41,394 bases of DNA, taken from Thermodesulfobacteriota bacterium (GTDB lineage Bacteria > Thermosulfidibacterota > Thermosulfidibacteria > Thermosulfidibacterales > B14-G1). Position numbers and translations under genes: made by a program. Shown one piece after another: positions 18,967-29,100 of this stretch. The stretch is from contig JAJSAC010000027.1 in NCBI GenBank assembly GCA_024274915.1, positions 1 through 41,394 on the forward strand, read 5' to 3'. Each line of letters starts with the position of its first letter. Position 1 is the first letter of the stretch. The notes under the pieces were generated by a model. It saw only the letters and a list, made by a program, of their open reading frames with translations, was not told where the DNA came from and ran no database searches.

Positions 18967-19838
18967 AAGTGGCAGTGGCGCAACATGCCGGGTTTTGCTT
19001 CGGCGTAAAAAGAGCTGTCAAGATAGCCTTTGACGCTGCTGCCAATGGTTCGGAGGAACCCATTCATACCCTTGGCCCTTTGATCCACAATCCCCAAGTG
19101 GTTAAGAAGCTGGAGGAGATGGGTATTAAGCCTGTGGACTCCTTGGACATACTGGAAAAGGGCCGTCTCATCATCCGATCCCATGGTGTGCCCCCCCAGG
19201 TGCTAGAGGAAGCTAAAAAGAGGGGAATGGAGATAACGGATGCCACCTGTCCATTTGTCAAGAAGGCTCAGCAGAAGGTGGCCGAGTTGGTGGATGAGGG
19301 TTTCTGGGTCTTTATAGTAGGGGATAGGCGTCATCCAGAGGTTCAGGCCCTGCTGGCTTACGGTAAGGGCAGGGCCTTTTTGATGGACGATTTTGACAGC
19401 CGGATGGATTTTCCCAGGGTGGGTATCGTGTGCCAGACCACCCAATCTCGGGAGAATCTAACCCGGGGGATCATGAAGGTGCTGGGGGGCATGGGCGGTA
19501 GGCTGGAGGAGTTGAGGATACACAACACCATTTGTGAGTCCACGTTGATCAGGCAGAAGGAGTGCATGACCCTTGCGCAGGCCTCTGATGTGGTGATAGT
19601 AGTGGGAGGAAGGAATAGCGCCAACACCACGAGACTTGCGGAGATTTCCAGGGCTATCCTGGAGGATACCTATCACATAGAAGGTGCCGAGGAGTTGGAT
19701 CCCCAATGGTTCAGGGGTAAACGCCGGGTAGGAGTGACCGCTGGAGCTTCGACCCCTGATTGGATCATTGGGGAGGTGGTGGAAAGGATAAAACTGATGG
19801 GAGGTAACGGGGAACATGGAAGAGAAAATGGAAGATAG
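18957..19838 (+). CDS. ispH: 4-hydroxy-3-methylbut-2-enyl diphosphate reductase
   Basis: IspH (LytB) performs the last step of the MEP isoprenoid pathway with a 4Fe-4S cluster. The three cluster cysteines are visible: Cys14 in AGFCFGVKRAV, one in ITDATCPFVKKAQ, and one in HNTICESTLIRQ. Substrate residues are in RSHGVPP, GDRRHPEVQ and the NSANTTRL motif. At 293 aa the length is typical. The gene overlaps the radical SAM gene by 10 bases and rpsA by 23. The ispH-rpsA-sppA-HU order is familiar from deltaproteobacteria. Some bacteria carry an IspH-S1 fusion; here the genes are separate. Confidence 0.97.
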   Translation: MGLKVAVAQHAGFCFGVKRAVKIAFDAAANGSEEPIHTLGPLIHNPQVVKKLEEMGIKPVDSLDILEKGRLIIRSHGVPPQVLEEAKKRGMEITDATCPFVKKAQQKVAELVDEGFWVFIVGDRRHPEVQALLAYGKGRAFLMDDFDSRMDFPRVGIVCQTTQSRENLTRGIMKVLGGMGGRLEELRIHNTICESTLIRQKECMTLAQASDVVIVVGGRNSANTTRLAEISRAILEDTYHIEGAEELDPQWFRGKRRVGVTAGASTPDWIIGEVVERIKLMGGNGEHGRENGR

Positions 19839-21513
19839 GGACGAAATTACTCAAGAGGAACTGAAATCCATTTATGAGAAGACCATAAAAGGGGTTTCGC
19901 CGGGGGACGTGGTGAAAGGGAAGGTGGTGGCTGTCACGGATCAAGAGGCCATGGTGGATATCGGTTACAAAGCCGAAGGGATGGTACCTATCTCGGAGTT
20001 TGATTCACCTCCCCAGGTGGGAGACGAGCTGGATGTCTATGTGAGGACCCTCTCCCATAAAGGAGAAGGGCCCCTCCTTTCTAAAAAAGAGGCAGATAGG
20101 ATCAGGGCCTGGGAGCAGTTGAAGGAGTCCCTTGAGAAGGGTACTCCTGTCACTGGCAAGGTGGCTCGGAGGGTAAAGGGCGGATTCAGGGTGGATGTGG
20201 GAGGCGTGGAAGCCTTCTTGCCCATGTCCCAGTCCGATGTCAGGCCGGTGAAGAATCCCGATGACCTGCTTGGGAAAGAGTTTCAGTTTAAGGTGGTGGA
20301 TCTTAACGAGAGGAGCAGCAACGTCATTCTCTCCAGAAAACAGCTTCTTGAAGAAGAAGTAGAGCGGGAGAAAACGGCCTTCTGGGAGCGGATGAAGGTG
20401 GGTAAGGTATTTGAGGGTAAGGTGAAGAGCATCACCACTTACGGGGCTTTCATAGACCTTGGAGTGGTGGACGGTCTTCTTCACATCAACGACATCTCGT
20501 GGAAGAAGATAAAACACCCCTCCGATGAGCTGAGTAAGGGCCAGAGGGTGTGGGTGAAGGTCTTGGATTTTGACAAAGATAAAGAACGCATTTCCCTGGG
20601 AATGAAGCAGCTCACCCCCGATCCCTGGGATAAGGTGGACGAAAAGTATCCCGTGGGTTCCAGGGTGAAGGGTAAAGTGACAGGTATTGTGGATTATGGC
20701 GCCTTTGTAGAGATCGAAGAGGGACTGGAGGGCCTGGTCCACATATCGGAATTTTCCTGGTCCCGGAGGATAAAGCATCCCTCCGAGGTGCTGAAGGAAG
20801 GGGATGATGTGGAGTGCGTGGTTACCGCTGTTGACAGGGAGAATAGGCGTCTCTCCCTATCCCTCAAGCAGGTTGCTCCCGACCCGTGGGAGACGGTGGA
20901 GGAGAGGTACCCCGTGGGCAAGGTAGTGGAGGGTGTGGTCACCCGTATCTATCCCGATCGGGCCCTCTTGGAGTTGGAGGAGGGGGTGGAAGGTGTCCTC
21001 AGGGCTGAAGATCTCGCCTGGAACAGGAGGGTGCGCCATCCTGGGGATCTGCTTCAAAGAGGCGACAAAGTGGAAGTTAAGGTTTTGGGGGTGGATGTGG
21101 AAAGGCGCAAGGTGAGGGTGGGCTATAAGCAGACCAAGCCCGATCCTTGGGACGACTTCCTCCGCACCTATGCCGAGGGCGACGATGTGAGGGGTAAGGT
21201 CTCTAGCGTCACAGACTTTGGCGTCTTCCTGGAGATTATGGAGGGGGTGGAAGGCCTCATCCACGTCTCCCAGTTAGACGACAAGAAGGTGAAAGATCCC
21301 CGGGACCTGGTGAAGGAAGGGGAAACCCTTTCTGCCAAGATAGTGAAGATAGATCCTGCAGCCCGGCGCATATCCCTCAGCGTCAGGGAGTATAAAAAGG
21401 CCAAGGAAGTTGAAGAGACCAGCAAATTTATGGATACCCAAACCCATGGTGAGGGATTCCTCAAACTGGGGGAGATTCTGGGCAAGATGATAAATCGGGA
21501 TAACAACAAATAA
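19816..21513 (+). CDS. rpsA: 30S ribosomal protein S1 (six S1 domains)
   Basis: It encodes 565 residues with six consecutive S1 RNA-binding repeats. The domain entries are GDVVKGKVVAV, GTPVTGKVARRV, GKVFEGKVKSIT, GSRVKGKVTGIV, GKVVEGVVTRI and GDDVRGKVSSVT. Repeats 3-6 show the strongest YGAF(I/V)-(D/E)-(L/I)-x-EG-GL-H-(I/V)-S pattern. Six domains agree with the proteobacterial form, which binds mRNA leaders and feeds them to the 30S subunit. The ATG lies inside the end of ispH (23-base overlap), and the acidic N-terminus EEKMEDRDEITQEE suits ribosome docking through S2. sppA follows after about 11 bases. No unusual feature is seen. Confidence 0.95.
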   Translation: MEEKMEDRDEITQEELKSIYEKTIKGVSPGDVVKGKVVAVTDQEAMVDIGYKAEGMVPISEFDSPPQVGDELDVYVRTLSHKGEGPLLSKKEADRIRAWEQLKESLEKGTPVTGKVARRVKGGFRVDVGGVEAFLPMSQSDVRPVKNPDDLLGKEFQFKVVDLNERSSNVILSRKQLLEEEVEREKTAFWERMKVGKVFEGKVKSITTYGAFIDLGVVDGLLHINDISWKKIKHPSDELSKGQRVWVKVLDFDKDKERISLGMKQLTPDPWDKVDEKYPVGSRVKGKVTGIVDYGAFVEIEEGLEGLVHISEFSWSRRIKHPSEVLKEGDDVECVVTAVDRENRRLSLSLKQVAPDPWETVEERYPVGKVVEGVVTRIYPDRALLELEEGVEGVLRAEDLAWNRRVRHPGDLLQRGDKVEVKVLGVDVERRKVRVGYKQTKPDPWDDFLRTYAEGDDVRGKVSSVTDFGVFLEIMEGVEGLIHVSQLDDKKVKDPRDLVKEGETLSAKIVKIDPAARRISLSVREYKKAKEVEETSKFMDTQTHGEGFLKLGEILGKMINRDNNK

Positions 21514-21524
21514 ACAGGGTGTCT

Positions 21525-22397
21525 ATGGAAAACAGAGGGTTCTGGAAGGGGCTATTCCTTTTCCTCTCGCTTTTGTCACTCCTCCTGGTGCTTTATTACG
21601 GGTTTCAGAGATGGAGGGTGATCTTGCAGAGATCCACCTATGTGGGGGTGGTCTCTTTAGATGGGAGGATCACTGCCCAGAAGGCCAGGGTGTTTATAGA
21701 CCTGCTTCAGCGTGCCAGAGAGGATCCTAGAGTGGGGGCCGTATTGGTACGGATAGATAGTCCTGGAGGAGGGGTTGCCCCTTCCCAGGAGATTTACAGG
21801 GCTATTATGAGTGTGAGGAGGGAGAAGAGGGTTGTGGCTTCCCTGGGTTCTGTGGGGGCCTCTGGGGGTTACTACGTGGCTGCGGCGGCCAATGAGATCT
21901 ATGCCGATCCTGGAACCATCACAGGGAGTATAGGGGTGGTCTTCACCTATCCTCAGCTCCAAGAGCTTCTTAAAAAGGTGGGTGTAGGGAAGGTGGTGGT
22001 GAAGAGTGGGGAATATAAGGACATAGCTTCTCCTTTTCGCTCTCCTACGCCCCGGGAAAGGGCCATCCTCCAAGGAGTGGTGGATGACATCTACCAGCAG
22101 TTTGTGGAGGACATTGCCCGGGCCCGGGGTATGAAAGAGGAAGAGGTGAAGGCCCTGGCCGATGGCAGAATCTTCACTGGTCGGCAGGCCCAAAAGTTGG
22201 GTTTGGTGGATGGTCTCATGACCCAGGACGAGGTGCTCAGCTATATTAGCTCCAAGATCCTCAAGATTAAAGGTAAACCCAGAGTCTTGCTATTGCGCGA
22301 AGAGGAGGGCTGGAGAGACCTCTTTCGTAAAACGAGGGGGTTGTTTGAGTCCTTTTTATCCAAAACATCCAAGATATCTATGTGGGAGGTAGAGTGA
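21525..22397 (+). CDS. sppA: Signal peptide peptidase SppA (short form)
   Basis: This 290-aa membrane protease has one N-terminal transmembrane segment (about 10-27, LFLFLSLLSLLLVLYYGF). Its ClpP-like catalytic domain includes VLVRIDSPGGGVAPSQEIY, the serine in GSVGASGGYYVAAAANEIYA, and the lysine in KSGEYKDIASPFR. It cleaves signal peptides and damaged proteins in the membrane. The length matches the single-domain bacterial form rather than the 618-aa E. coli form. ATG 21525 is preferred because AGGG precedes it. A GTG two codons upstream is the alternative. It is followed directly by the HU/IHF gene, with one base between stop and start. Confidence 0.95.
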   Translation: MENRGFWKGLFLFLSLLSLLLVLYYGFQRWRVILQRSTYVGVVSLDGRITAQKARVFIDLLQRAREDPRVGAVLVRIDSPGGGVAPSQEIYRAIMSVRREKRVVASLGSVGASGGYYVAAAANEIYADPGTITGSIGVVFTYPQLQELLKKVGVGKVVVKSGEYKDIASPFRSPTPRERAILQGVVDDIYQQFVEDIARARGMKEEEVKALADGRIFTGRQAQKLGLVDGLMTQDEVLSYISSKILKIKGKPRVLLLREEEGWRDLFRKTRGLFESFLSKTSKISMWEVE

Positions 22398-22398
22398 C

Positions 22399-22677
22399 AT
22401 GACAAAGTCTGATCTTGTAGAGAGGATAGCAGAGAAATTGGACATCACCAAGAAAGAGGCCGAGGCTGTAGTGAACGTGGTTTTCCGTTCCATTGTGGAT
22501 GCCATCAAAAGGGAGGAGAAGGTGGAGCTAAGGGGTTTTGGGTGTTTTAAAGTGAAGACTAAAAGGGCCAGGAAAGGACGTAACCCCAGGACAGGGGAGG
22601 AGATTGACATACCTCCCAAGCGGGTGCCCTATTTCAAGCCTGGAAAAGATATGAAGGAGGCGGTGAATAGAGAATGA
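22399..22677 (+). CDS. HU/IHF-family DNA-bending protein, IHF-beta-like
   Basis: It is a 92-residue histone-like protein. The N-terminal helices are MTKSDLVERIAEKLDITKKE, and VELRGFGCFKVKTKRARKGR leads into the beta arm NPRTGEEIDIPPKRVPYFKPGK. The RNPRTG arm with its conserved proline intercalates into DNA. IHF and HU are hard to tell apart by eye. The KSDLVERIAEKLD start and position behind rpsA-sppA parallel ihfB behind rpsA in enterobacteria, so an IHF-beta role is favoured. It helps to fold the chromosome and to bend promoters. The stop overlaps the metallophosphoesterase start by four bases. Confidence 0.92.
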   Translation: MTKSDLVERIAEKLDITKKEAEAVVNVVFRSIVDAIKREEKVELRGFGCFKVKTKRARKGRNPRTGEEIDIPPKRVPYFKPGKDMKEAVNRE

Positions 22678-23174
22678 CCCTGATCGGGGTCCTCTCGGAC
22701 ACCCATATACCCGTGGTGGCCCCCAGGTTACCTCGGGAGATTTTGGAGATCTTAGAAAGGGAAGGAGTGTCCCTTATTCTCCATGCCGGGGATATGGTAG
22801 TCCCCGGTGTGGCAGACGATCTTTGGGAGGTGGCGCCTGTGAGGGCGGTGGCAGGTAATATGGATTATCCTCCCGTCCAAGAGGCCTGGCCTTTGAGGGA
22901 CGTTGTCCAGGTGGAGGACGTGAAGATAGGACTCATTCATGGCTGGGGGCCGCCTCATGGACTGTTTTCCAGGGTGATGGACGCCTTTGGTCAAAGGGAA
23001 GTGGACTGCGTTGTTTTTGGCCATTCCCATCTCCCATTTAACGAGAGGAGGGGAGGGGTGCTCCTCTTCAATCCCGGTACGCCTACCGATACCCGCTTTT
23101 CCTCCGTCAGAACTCTAGGAATCTTGGAGGTGGAGGGTGGGGAGATCAGGGGACGCCACATTTTTCTCCCATGA
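22674..23174 (+). CDS. YfcE/MJ0936-type metallophosphoesterase
   Basis: A 166-residue calcineurin-like phosphoesterase with all the metal-site motifs: GVLSDTH near the start, LHAGDMV, GNMD and VFGHSH, with a final FNPGTP. The small size and the order of motifs match the YfcE/MJ0936 group, which hydrolyses phosphodiesters in vitro and has no settled physiological substrate. The second motif reads AGD in place of the GDxxD of larger enzymes, as normal in this group. The start overlaps the HU/IHF gene (ATGA), and its 3' end overlaps nfeD by 38 bases. No membrane segment is visible. Confidence 0.93.
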   Translation: MTLIGVLSDTHIPVVAPRLPREILEILEREGVSLILHAGDMVVPGVADDLWEVAPVRAVAGNMDYPPVQEAWPLRDVVQVEDVKIGLIHGWGPPHGLFSRVMDAFGQREVDCVVFGHSHLPFNERRGGVLLFNPGTPTDTRFSSVRTLGILEVEGGEIRGRHIFLP

Positions 23175-24474
23175 GGGAAGGCTCGTAGCAAGGTTTTTTG
23201 GGTTTTGCTTTTTCCTCTTCCTTTCACTTTACGGTTCCAGTAGGGCATCTCAGGTGACTGTGTTGGAACTCAAAGGTATTCTCAATCCTCCCATGGCCCG
23301 TTATCTGTCTTCCGGCTTGGAGAAGGCCGCTTCCTCAGGGTCATCGGGGGTGATGATTCTCATAGATACTCCCGGGGGCCTTGATCCTTCTATGAGGGAG
23401 GTGGTGAAGGCCATTATGAACTCCCCAATTCCCGTCATCACCTTTGTTTATCCCCCTGGCTCTCGGGCTGCCTCTGCAGGTCTGTTCGTGTTGGAGGCGG
23501 GGCACATAGCTGCCATGGCCCCAGGCACCAACACAGGGGCGGCTCACCCTGTCTCCATGACTGGAAAGATGAGCGAGACCATGAAAGAGAAGGTGGCCAA
23601 CGATGCCCTGGCCTTCATAAGGTCCATTGCAAGGGAGAGGGGGCGGAATCCCGGTTGGCTGGAAGAGGCGGTGCTGGCCAGTAGTTCTGTAACTGCTCGG
23701 GAGGCTTTGAAACTGGGGGTGATAGACGTGGTGGCTTCATCCCCTTCCCGGCTTCTAGAAGAAGTGGACGGGCGAAAAGTGAGGGTGGCGGGGAAGGAAG
23801 TGACTCTCAGGCTTAAAAGCTCCACCCTGAGGAAGGTGGAGCCCACCGCGAAGGAGAAGATTCTCTACTTCCTCTCCATGCCCAATGTGGCGTATATCCT
23901 GGCGGTGCTGGGTTTTTACGGGCTCCTCTTTGAGCTCTCCAATCCTGGTCTGATCTTTCCTGGTATAGTAGGGGTGGTCTTTCTCATCCTCTCCTTCTAT
24001 TCCTTTCACACTTTGCCCCTCAATTACGCCGGGGTTTTTCTTATCATTTTCGGGGTCGGATTGATGGTCCTGGACATCAAGGTCCCGTCCCACGGTCTGC
24101 TCACCTTGGGGGGTGTGATATCCTTCTTTCTGGGTTCTGTTATGCTGGTGGACACCTCTGTCCAGTTCTTGAAACTCTCCCTCAAAGTGATACTGCCGGT
24201 GGTGGTGTTCACCGCCCTTTTTATAGGGCTTATAGTGGCGGCCGGGTTGAGGGCTCAATTCAGGAGGCCTGTTTCTGGAGCCGAAGGGTTGGTGGGTGAA
24301 GAGGGGGAGACCAAAACCCGGGTGGATTCTCGTGGTGGCCAGGTCTTTGTCCACGGTGAGATATGGAGGGCCACCTCTTCCAAGCCCATTATGCCGGGGA
24401 CCAAGGTGAAGGTGGTAGGAGTTAGGGGGTTGATACTGGAAGTAGAGCCCCTGGAGGGGGCCAGGGGCCCTTGA
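23137..24474 (+). CDS. nfeD: NfeD long form: membrane-bound ClpP-class serine protease
   Basis: At 445 aa this is the long form of NfeD. A signal-like hydrophobic stretch (about 20-35) precedes the ClpP-like protease domain (VTVLELKGILNPPMARYL, ILIDTPGGLD, then PPGSRAASAGLFVLEAGHI with the nucleophile Ser, and GAAHPVSM). Four transmembrane helices follow (about 250-375), and an NfeD OB-fold (EGLVGEEGETKTRVDSRGG, VHGEIWRATS) ends the protein. Relatives in archaea cleave hydrophobic membrane proteins such as stomatin, and a slipin gene is often adjacent, but none is here. The only possible start in frame is GTG 23137, which overlaps the upstream gene by 38 bases. Convergent fmdB begins five bases beyond the stop. 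Confidence 0.93.
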   Translation: MGRSGDATFFSHEGRLVARFFGFCFFLFLSLYGSSRASQVTVLELKGILNPPMARYLSSGLEKAASSGSSGVMILIDTPGGLDPSMREVVKAIMNSPIPVITFVYPPGSRAASAGLFVLEAGHIAAMAPGTNTGAAHPVSMTGKMSETMKEKVANDALAFIRSIARERGRNPGWLEEAVLASSSVTAREALKLGVIDVVASSPSRLLEEVDGRKVRVAGKEVTLRLKSSTLRKVEPTAKEKILYFLSMPNVAYILAVLGFYGLLFELSNPGLIFPGIVGVVFLILSFYSFHTLPLNYAGVFLIIFGVGLMVLDIKVPSHGLLTLGGVISFFLGSVMLVDTSVQFLKLSLKVILPVVVFTALFIGLIVAAGLRAQFRRPVSGAEGLVGEEGETKTRVDSRGGQVFVHGEIWRATSSKPIMPGTKVKVVGVRGLILEVEPLEGARGP

Positions 24475-24479
24475 TGGGT

Positions 24480-24767
24480 TCAAGATGAGGTGCAACTGGA
24501 GCAGCTGGTGGCAGAACAGCTGGAACAGGAAGACTTGGTGTTGGAACCGGTGTTGGAAGTACTGCTGGATGAGCTGCTCCCCCCGTTTTTCCTTGCATGG
24601 TCCGTGGCGTACCAACCCGATCCTTTAAGTATAAAGGAGGATCGGGAGATGAGCTTCTTCACCTCTCCCCCGCACTGGGGACAGGTCCTCACTGGTCCTT
24701 CACTGAAAGACTGGAGCTTTTCAAACCTGTGACCGCACGCGCTGCATTTATACTCGTAAATGGGCAT
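24480..24767 (-). CDS. FmdB-family zinc-ribbon regulatory protein with Ser/Cys-rich tail
   Basis: A 95-residue protein starting [20 protein letters not shown], followed by [25 protein letters not shown]. The two CxxC knuckles (CSAC, CPQC) form the zinc ribbon of the FmdB/CxxC_CXXC_SSSS family, named after a putative regulator in Methylophilus. ATG 24767 is chosen because AGGAGG stands seven bases ahead; a GTG two codons earlier lies too close. The tail after residue 60 is almost only Ser, Thr, Asn and Cys and holds four CxxC-type pairs (CSSC, CSAT, CSSC), so it may bind further metal or be disordered. Such tails are common in the family. Its role is unknown. Confidence 0.9.
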   Translation of the reverse strand: MPIYEYKCSACGHRFEKLQSFSEGPVRTCPQCGGEVKKLISRSSFILKGSGWYATDHARKNGGSSSSSSTSNTGSNTKSSCSSCSATSCSSCTSS

Positions 24768-24794
24768 GGCCACACCTCCTGAGACTAGCCTTTT

Positions 24795-25709
24795 CTATTC
24801 CACGTAATCCAACCATTTCTCATACCTTGGGTCTTCTCCCCTGGCCGCCTTAAAAAAGGCTTCTTGAAGATGCCTGGTGACAGGTCCGGGTTCTCCCTTC
24901 CCTATGGTTCTTCTGTCTACCTCCCTCACAGGGGTCACCTCGGCGGCGGTGCCGCACAGAAAGACCTCATCCGAAATGTAGAGTTCGTCTCTGGATATCT
25001 TCTCTTCTCTTATTGGGTAGTTCCTATCTTCTGCCAGCTCCAGGACCGAGTTTCTGGTGATACCCTCCAGTATCCCTGTGACGGGTGGAGTTTTTATGAT
25101 GCCTTTGCGGACTACAAAGAGGTTTTCCCCCGAGCCCTCTGCCACAGTGCCGTCTACGTCCAACATGAGGGCCTCGTCGTATCCATCTTCTAGGGCCTCC
25201 ATCTTGGCCAATTGAGAGTTTACATAGTTGCCGCACACTTTGGCCTTGGTCATGGCGATATTCACGTGGTGCCTGGTGAAGGAAGAGATCTTGCATCGTA
25301 TCCCTTTTTTCAGACCCTCTTCTCCCAAATAAGCCCCCCAAGACCAGCAAACTATAGCCACTTCTACAGGGTTGTCTAGAGGGTTTAATCCCATAGCCCC
25401 CACACCGTAAAAGATAATGGGTCTTACATAGCATTCTTTCAAGTCATTGATTTTGATGGTCTCGAAAATGGCCTTCCTGATCTCTCCCTGGCTGAAGGGC
25501 ACCTTCATCCTCACAATGTGGGCGGAGTTGAAAAGCCGCTCAACATGTTCCTGATTCCTGAACACGGCGGGTCCCTTAGGTGTGTTGTAACATCGTATCC
25601 CTTCGAAGACTCCCAATCCATAATGGAGGGTGTGGGTAAGGATGTGAACCTGGGCCTGGTCCCAGGGGATAAATTCACCGTTGAACCAGATGTGCTTTGC
25701 CTTTTCCAC
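24795..25709 (-). CDS. ilvE: Branched-chain amino acid aminotransferase
   Basis: This 304-aa fold-type IV PLP enzyme transfers amino groups between glutamate and the keto acids of Leu, Ile and Val. Lys157 in [13 protein letters not shown] is the PLP lysine. Other family marks are [55 protein letters not shown] and [16 protein letters not shown]. The start is GTG behind AGGAGG. It lies between the cupin gene (10 bases upstream) and fmdB (27 bases downstream) and is probably transcribed with them. No other branched-chain genes are nearby. Confidence 0.97.
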   Translation of the reverse strand: MEKAKHIWFNGEFIPWDQAQVHILTHTLHYGLGVFEGIRCYNTPKGPAVFRNQEHVERLFNSAHIVRMKVPFSQGEIRKAIFETIKINDLKECYVRPIIFYGVGAMGLNPLDNPVEVAIVCWSWGAYLGEEGLKKGIRCKISSFTRHHVNIAMTKAKVCGNYVNSQLAKMEALEDGYDEALMLDVDGTVAEGSGENLFVVRKGIIKTPPVTGILEGITRNSVLELAEDRNYPIREEKISRDELYISDEVFLCGTAAEVTPVREVDRRTIGKGEPGPVTRHLQEAFFKAARGEDPRYEKWLDYVE

Positions 25710-25719
25710 CTCTAACCTC

Positions 25720-26049
25720 CTATCTGTAGTCTTCTCGAGGGGGAGAGAAGAAGTCCAGGACCCTGGCTCCTTTGGCTCCTGCTACGGCTCCGTGGGGGAT
25801 ACCAGATGGGGCGATGTAACCGTCTCCGGCCTTCAGCAGCATATCCCTCCCATCAATCTTGAGGGTTATCTCTCCCTTCAGGACAGTGCCCATCTGTTCA
25901 TGGGGATGGGAGTGGACTTCTATCTCCGCGTTGGGGGCTATTTCGAAGAGAACCATCATGCCTTTCTCACCTGAAAACACCCTCATGGTTACCCCTTCTT
26001 TGGGTGTTCTACCGGGAATCTCCTTCCAGCTGAAAAGCTTGGGCTCCAC
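25720..26049 (-). CDS. Cupin-domain protein
   Basis: This 109-aa single-domain cupin contains the two metal motifs: [18 protein letters not shown] (His, His, Glu) and the second around [14 protein letters not shown]. The start is GTG with AGGAGGG five bases upstream. Proteins of this size bind a divalent metal and range from enzymes to small-molecule sensors; the sequence does not decide which. It is first in a likely operon with ilvE and fmdB, whose promoter should lie within 26050-26175. That interval also holds the hairpin at 26136-26165. No DNA-binding domain is present. Confidence 0.9.
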   Translation of the reverse strand: MEPKLFSWKEIPGRTPKEGVTMRVFSGEKGMMVLFEIAPNAEIEVHSHPHEQMGTVLKGEITLKIDGRDMLLKAGDGYIAPSGIPHGAVAGAKGARVLDFFSPPREDYR

Positions 26050-26135
26050 CGTTCCCTCCTTTCCTGTGCTGGGTTAAGGTATATACGCCAAAAACCCTTT
26101 AATGGGAAGGCCTGGGTTTTAGGTGTACAGAGTAG

Positions 26136-26165
26136 GGGGCAGGCGCTGAAGTCAGTGCCTGCCCC
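26136..26165 (-). terminator. Stem-loop at the end of the pilus operon
   Basis: GGGGCAGGC (26136-26144) is exactly complementary to GCCTGCCCC (26157-26165), and the loop holds further pairs (CTG/CAG). It lies 10 bases after the pilY1 stop. A clear T-run is lacking on either strand, so the terminator call is provisional. Confidence 0.5.
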
Positions 26166-26175
26166 AACTTGCTTT

Positions 26176-29100
26176 TTACCGCTCTATCCAGAACTGGATC
26201 TTGGAGGGGAGGAATACGGGTTGATTGGTGAGCTCTACGATCTGGCCCGTGGAGAGCTGGATGTAGGTTTTGAGTTTCCTCCCCACCTTTTTTGACACGA
26301 TGCCCTCTCCGATGGCGGGTGCCCCCTGGCCCAGGGATACAGACTTCTCCAAAATACCGTTCAGGTACGCTTCTTCTTTGAGGATGGTAGGTTGCTTATA
26401 GGGTATTCCAGCCCTGTAGTAGAGGGAGTAGAGGTAGGAATTGCCCCCAAAGCCGCAGACGTCTGAATTTGGTGTGAAGGTGGTGAACATGGCTACCTGG
26501 CCGATCACAGAAGGCTTGGCGATCACCCTTTCGGCAGGGCTGGATGTACTCAGGCTGATCCTCCAGCCGTCATAATTGTTGGCTATGTAATTGGCGCAGG
26601 CTTGCCAATCTGTGTAACTGCTGCAGTTGCTCACTGTGACCCCGGTCACTTTTGTCACCACCTTCACTGCTCCTGAACAGCTCCCCGTGCTTAAGCATCC
26701 GCCGTTTCCATCTTTGCAATCTGCTTCTCCTCCTTCGCACATGCAGACATAGTCAGCGGCGGTTGCAGATACCACCACGTTGGTGGTGTCGAATATGCTG
26801 GTCACAGCGTTACATGAAGATCCATATTCCCAGGTCCCATTGTTGTATCCCCAGCAGGTGTCTTTAACGCCGTATATGTATTGCTGGTTAGTGCTGGTTT
26901 TGTCTGTTTCTCCAAAGTACTTCCCTGTGCCAAAATAACACCAGAGGTTCCCCTGGCTGTCGAAGGCGAACTCGGGAGAGGCAGTGATGGGACCATCAGT
27001 GTTTACCAGGGTTGTCACGGTCCAGTTTGTGATAATGTCGTTGGCGTCTTTAACGGGGACCGCTTCTCCTGTTAAAATCCTCACCATCCTGCCTGTTATA
27101 TCCCCATTGGGCTGTTTCTCTGCCGTGCCACAGTAGATGGCATCTACCGAATAGTCGCTTTCCGGATCGACAGCAACACAATCTCCCGTGTAGGAGTTGG
27201 CAGCCGGTAGTGGGAGCTTTCCTGCCAAGGACCCATCCCGGAGGTTTATCACGTAGATGTACCCCTGGGAGGGGGGAGTGTCTCCGCTGTAATCGGTGGG
27301 GCCGGATCCGACCACTACATACCAGTTGCCATTTTTGCTTGCGTCTCCAATTCTCACTACCGTGGGATAAGAGATGGTGAATCCCAGGCCAGAGTCCGAG
27401 AACTCCCAAAGAAGGGAAGGATTTTCCGGATCGGTGATGTCCAGGGCAAAGATGGAGGAGAGCCCTACCGTTTTCCCATTCACTGTAGGGGAACCGCTTG
27501 GAGGATTGGGATTTCCTCCAAACCGGAGCTCACCAATGAGTATGGTTCGCCAAGAATCTTTTGTTTTGTCCGCAGACGCGGACCCGTTTATGCTGGCGTC
27601 TAGAAGCATGGATCGCTGATCCACGTAGTAGATGTGGCAATAGTCGGTGTAGGCTAAGTACTTCAAGTAGGGCAGCACGTTCATGGGAATGTAGGCCCAC
27701 ACCTCTTCGCCGACATCGTAGCTCGCCCCAGATGGTTTAATCACGGCCGCCTTGACGTTTGGGTAATTGGCAAGATCAGGATTTTCTTTTATTCTGCCCA
27801 TGTAGAAACAGTGGAGCATCCCATCGTTGGCACCGACGAATAGATAATCGTTCCTTTTTACGGGGTCCGTGAGGGTTGGATCGTAAACCTTCTCTCTGGT
27901 GAAATCTTTGTATGTTGTATCGTTGTATCGGATGTCATAGGTACCCAGAGGGAAGTGGGACAAGACCCGGGGATTCGAGTAGACAATGTCTCCAAGCTTC
28001 CAAACATGCGTAACACTGTCAACAGTTAAGCTCCTGTTGCGATGGCCTGTTGAAGAGCAGGTGCCATCATCGCTATCCAAACAGATATCGACATCCTCTC
28101 CTCTGACGTACTTGATGATGTTTAAGGCGTCGGTATCGTCATATGCCCTCAAGTAGGGTTTTAGTAAGCTGGCAGTGGAGCTCTCCGCCGTGAGTTCGGT
28201 TAGGCTGCTGGCGTCCAGGGAGGTGTATATCTTTCTGCTGCTTGGGCTTTTTCCCCAGAGTTTTTCACCTACATTCCAGATGGTTCTTAATAGCAGGTTT
28301 GCATTGTTGGTGTCCAGCAACCTTGTAGTAGTGGGTGTACAGGGTGATTCCACTTTCCCGGTAGAATCGGAGGTATACAAATGGACCTTCGTCTGGCTGT
28401 CTGTTGTGTCGAAGAAGAATTTTGCAACGTAGTCCTCGCTATACTCTAGCTGGGCTACTGAGTTGGTTATGTCATGACTTTGGTCGGTGTCTTCCCTTAT
28501 TTGGCCAAATAGATCTACCCACAGGCCCTTCATTTCTCCGATCCATGTAAGGTCTTCGCCGCTGGCGGAAGTCTTTGAAGGGATGAAATAGGCCTGGGAT
28601 AGGTAGGCACTTCCACGCGTGGATGTAGACAACACAGATACGGCTGTACCGGATGAGGTGCGTTTGAGAATATCTATTATTGCCTTGTTGATGGCGCTTC
28701 TCAGCTCTCTAGCGCTGGTCGCTGAATAGAACGTGTCTGGAACCCCGTCGTTGTTATGGTCCCAATCCGAAGAAGAAGGTGGAAGCGAGGTACATTGGCC
28801 GCCCTTGCCGCAGTTTGATCCATCACAACAATCGTCAACTGGGCCACAAGTTGAAGAGGGATAGTTGCTCAATGCATCAGGCCAGTCTCCGTGTAGTGTA
28901 TCAAAGGAGCCATACATGGCAACGTTTTTTAAGGCGTTTTCCCCTGTTCCACCAAGCCAAAGCCCAATTGTGTACACAGATTCTATGTTGGTATCTATAC
29001 CGGTTTTGCTGTTTGTGAAACCCTTATGCATCCAGTAGGCAGGAACAACTGGATCTGCAGAGTGTCGTTCGAATCCAGTGTCTATTGAGCATGTCACGCC

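Noticed and set aside
26136-26165. Attachment site or transposon end at the GC-rich hairpin
   Set aside because: It lies directly after the pilY1 stop with no direct repeats around it; a terminator is the simpler reading.
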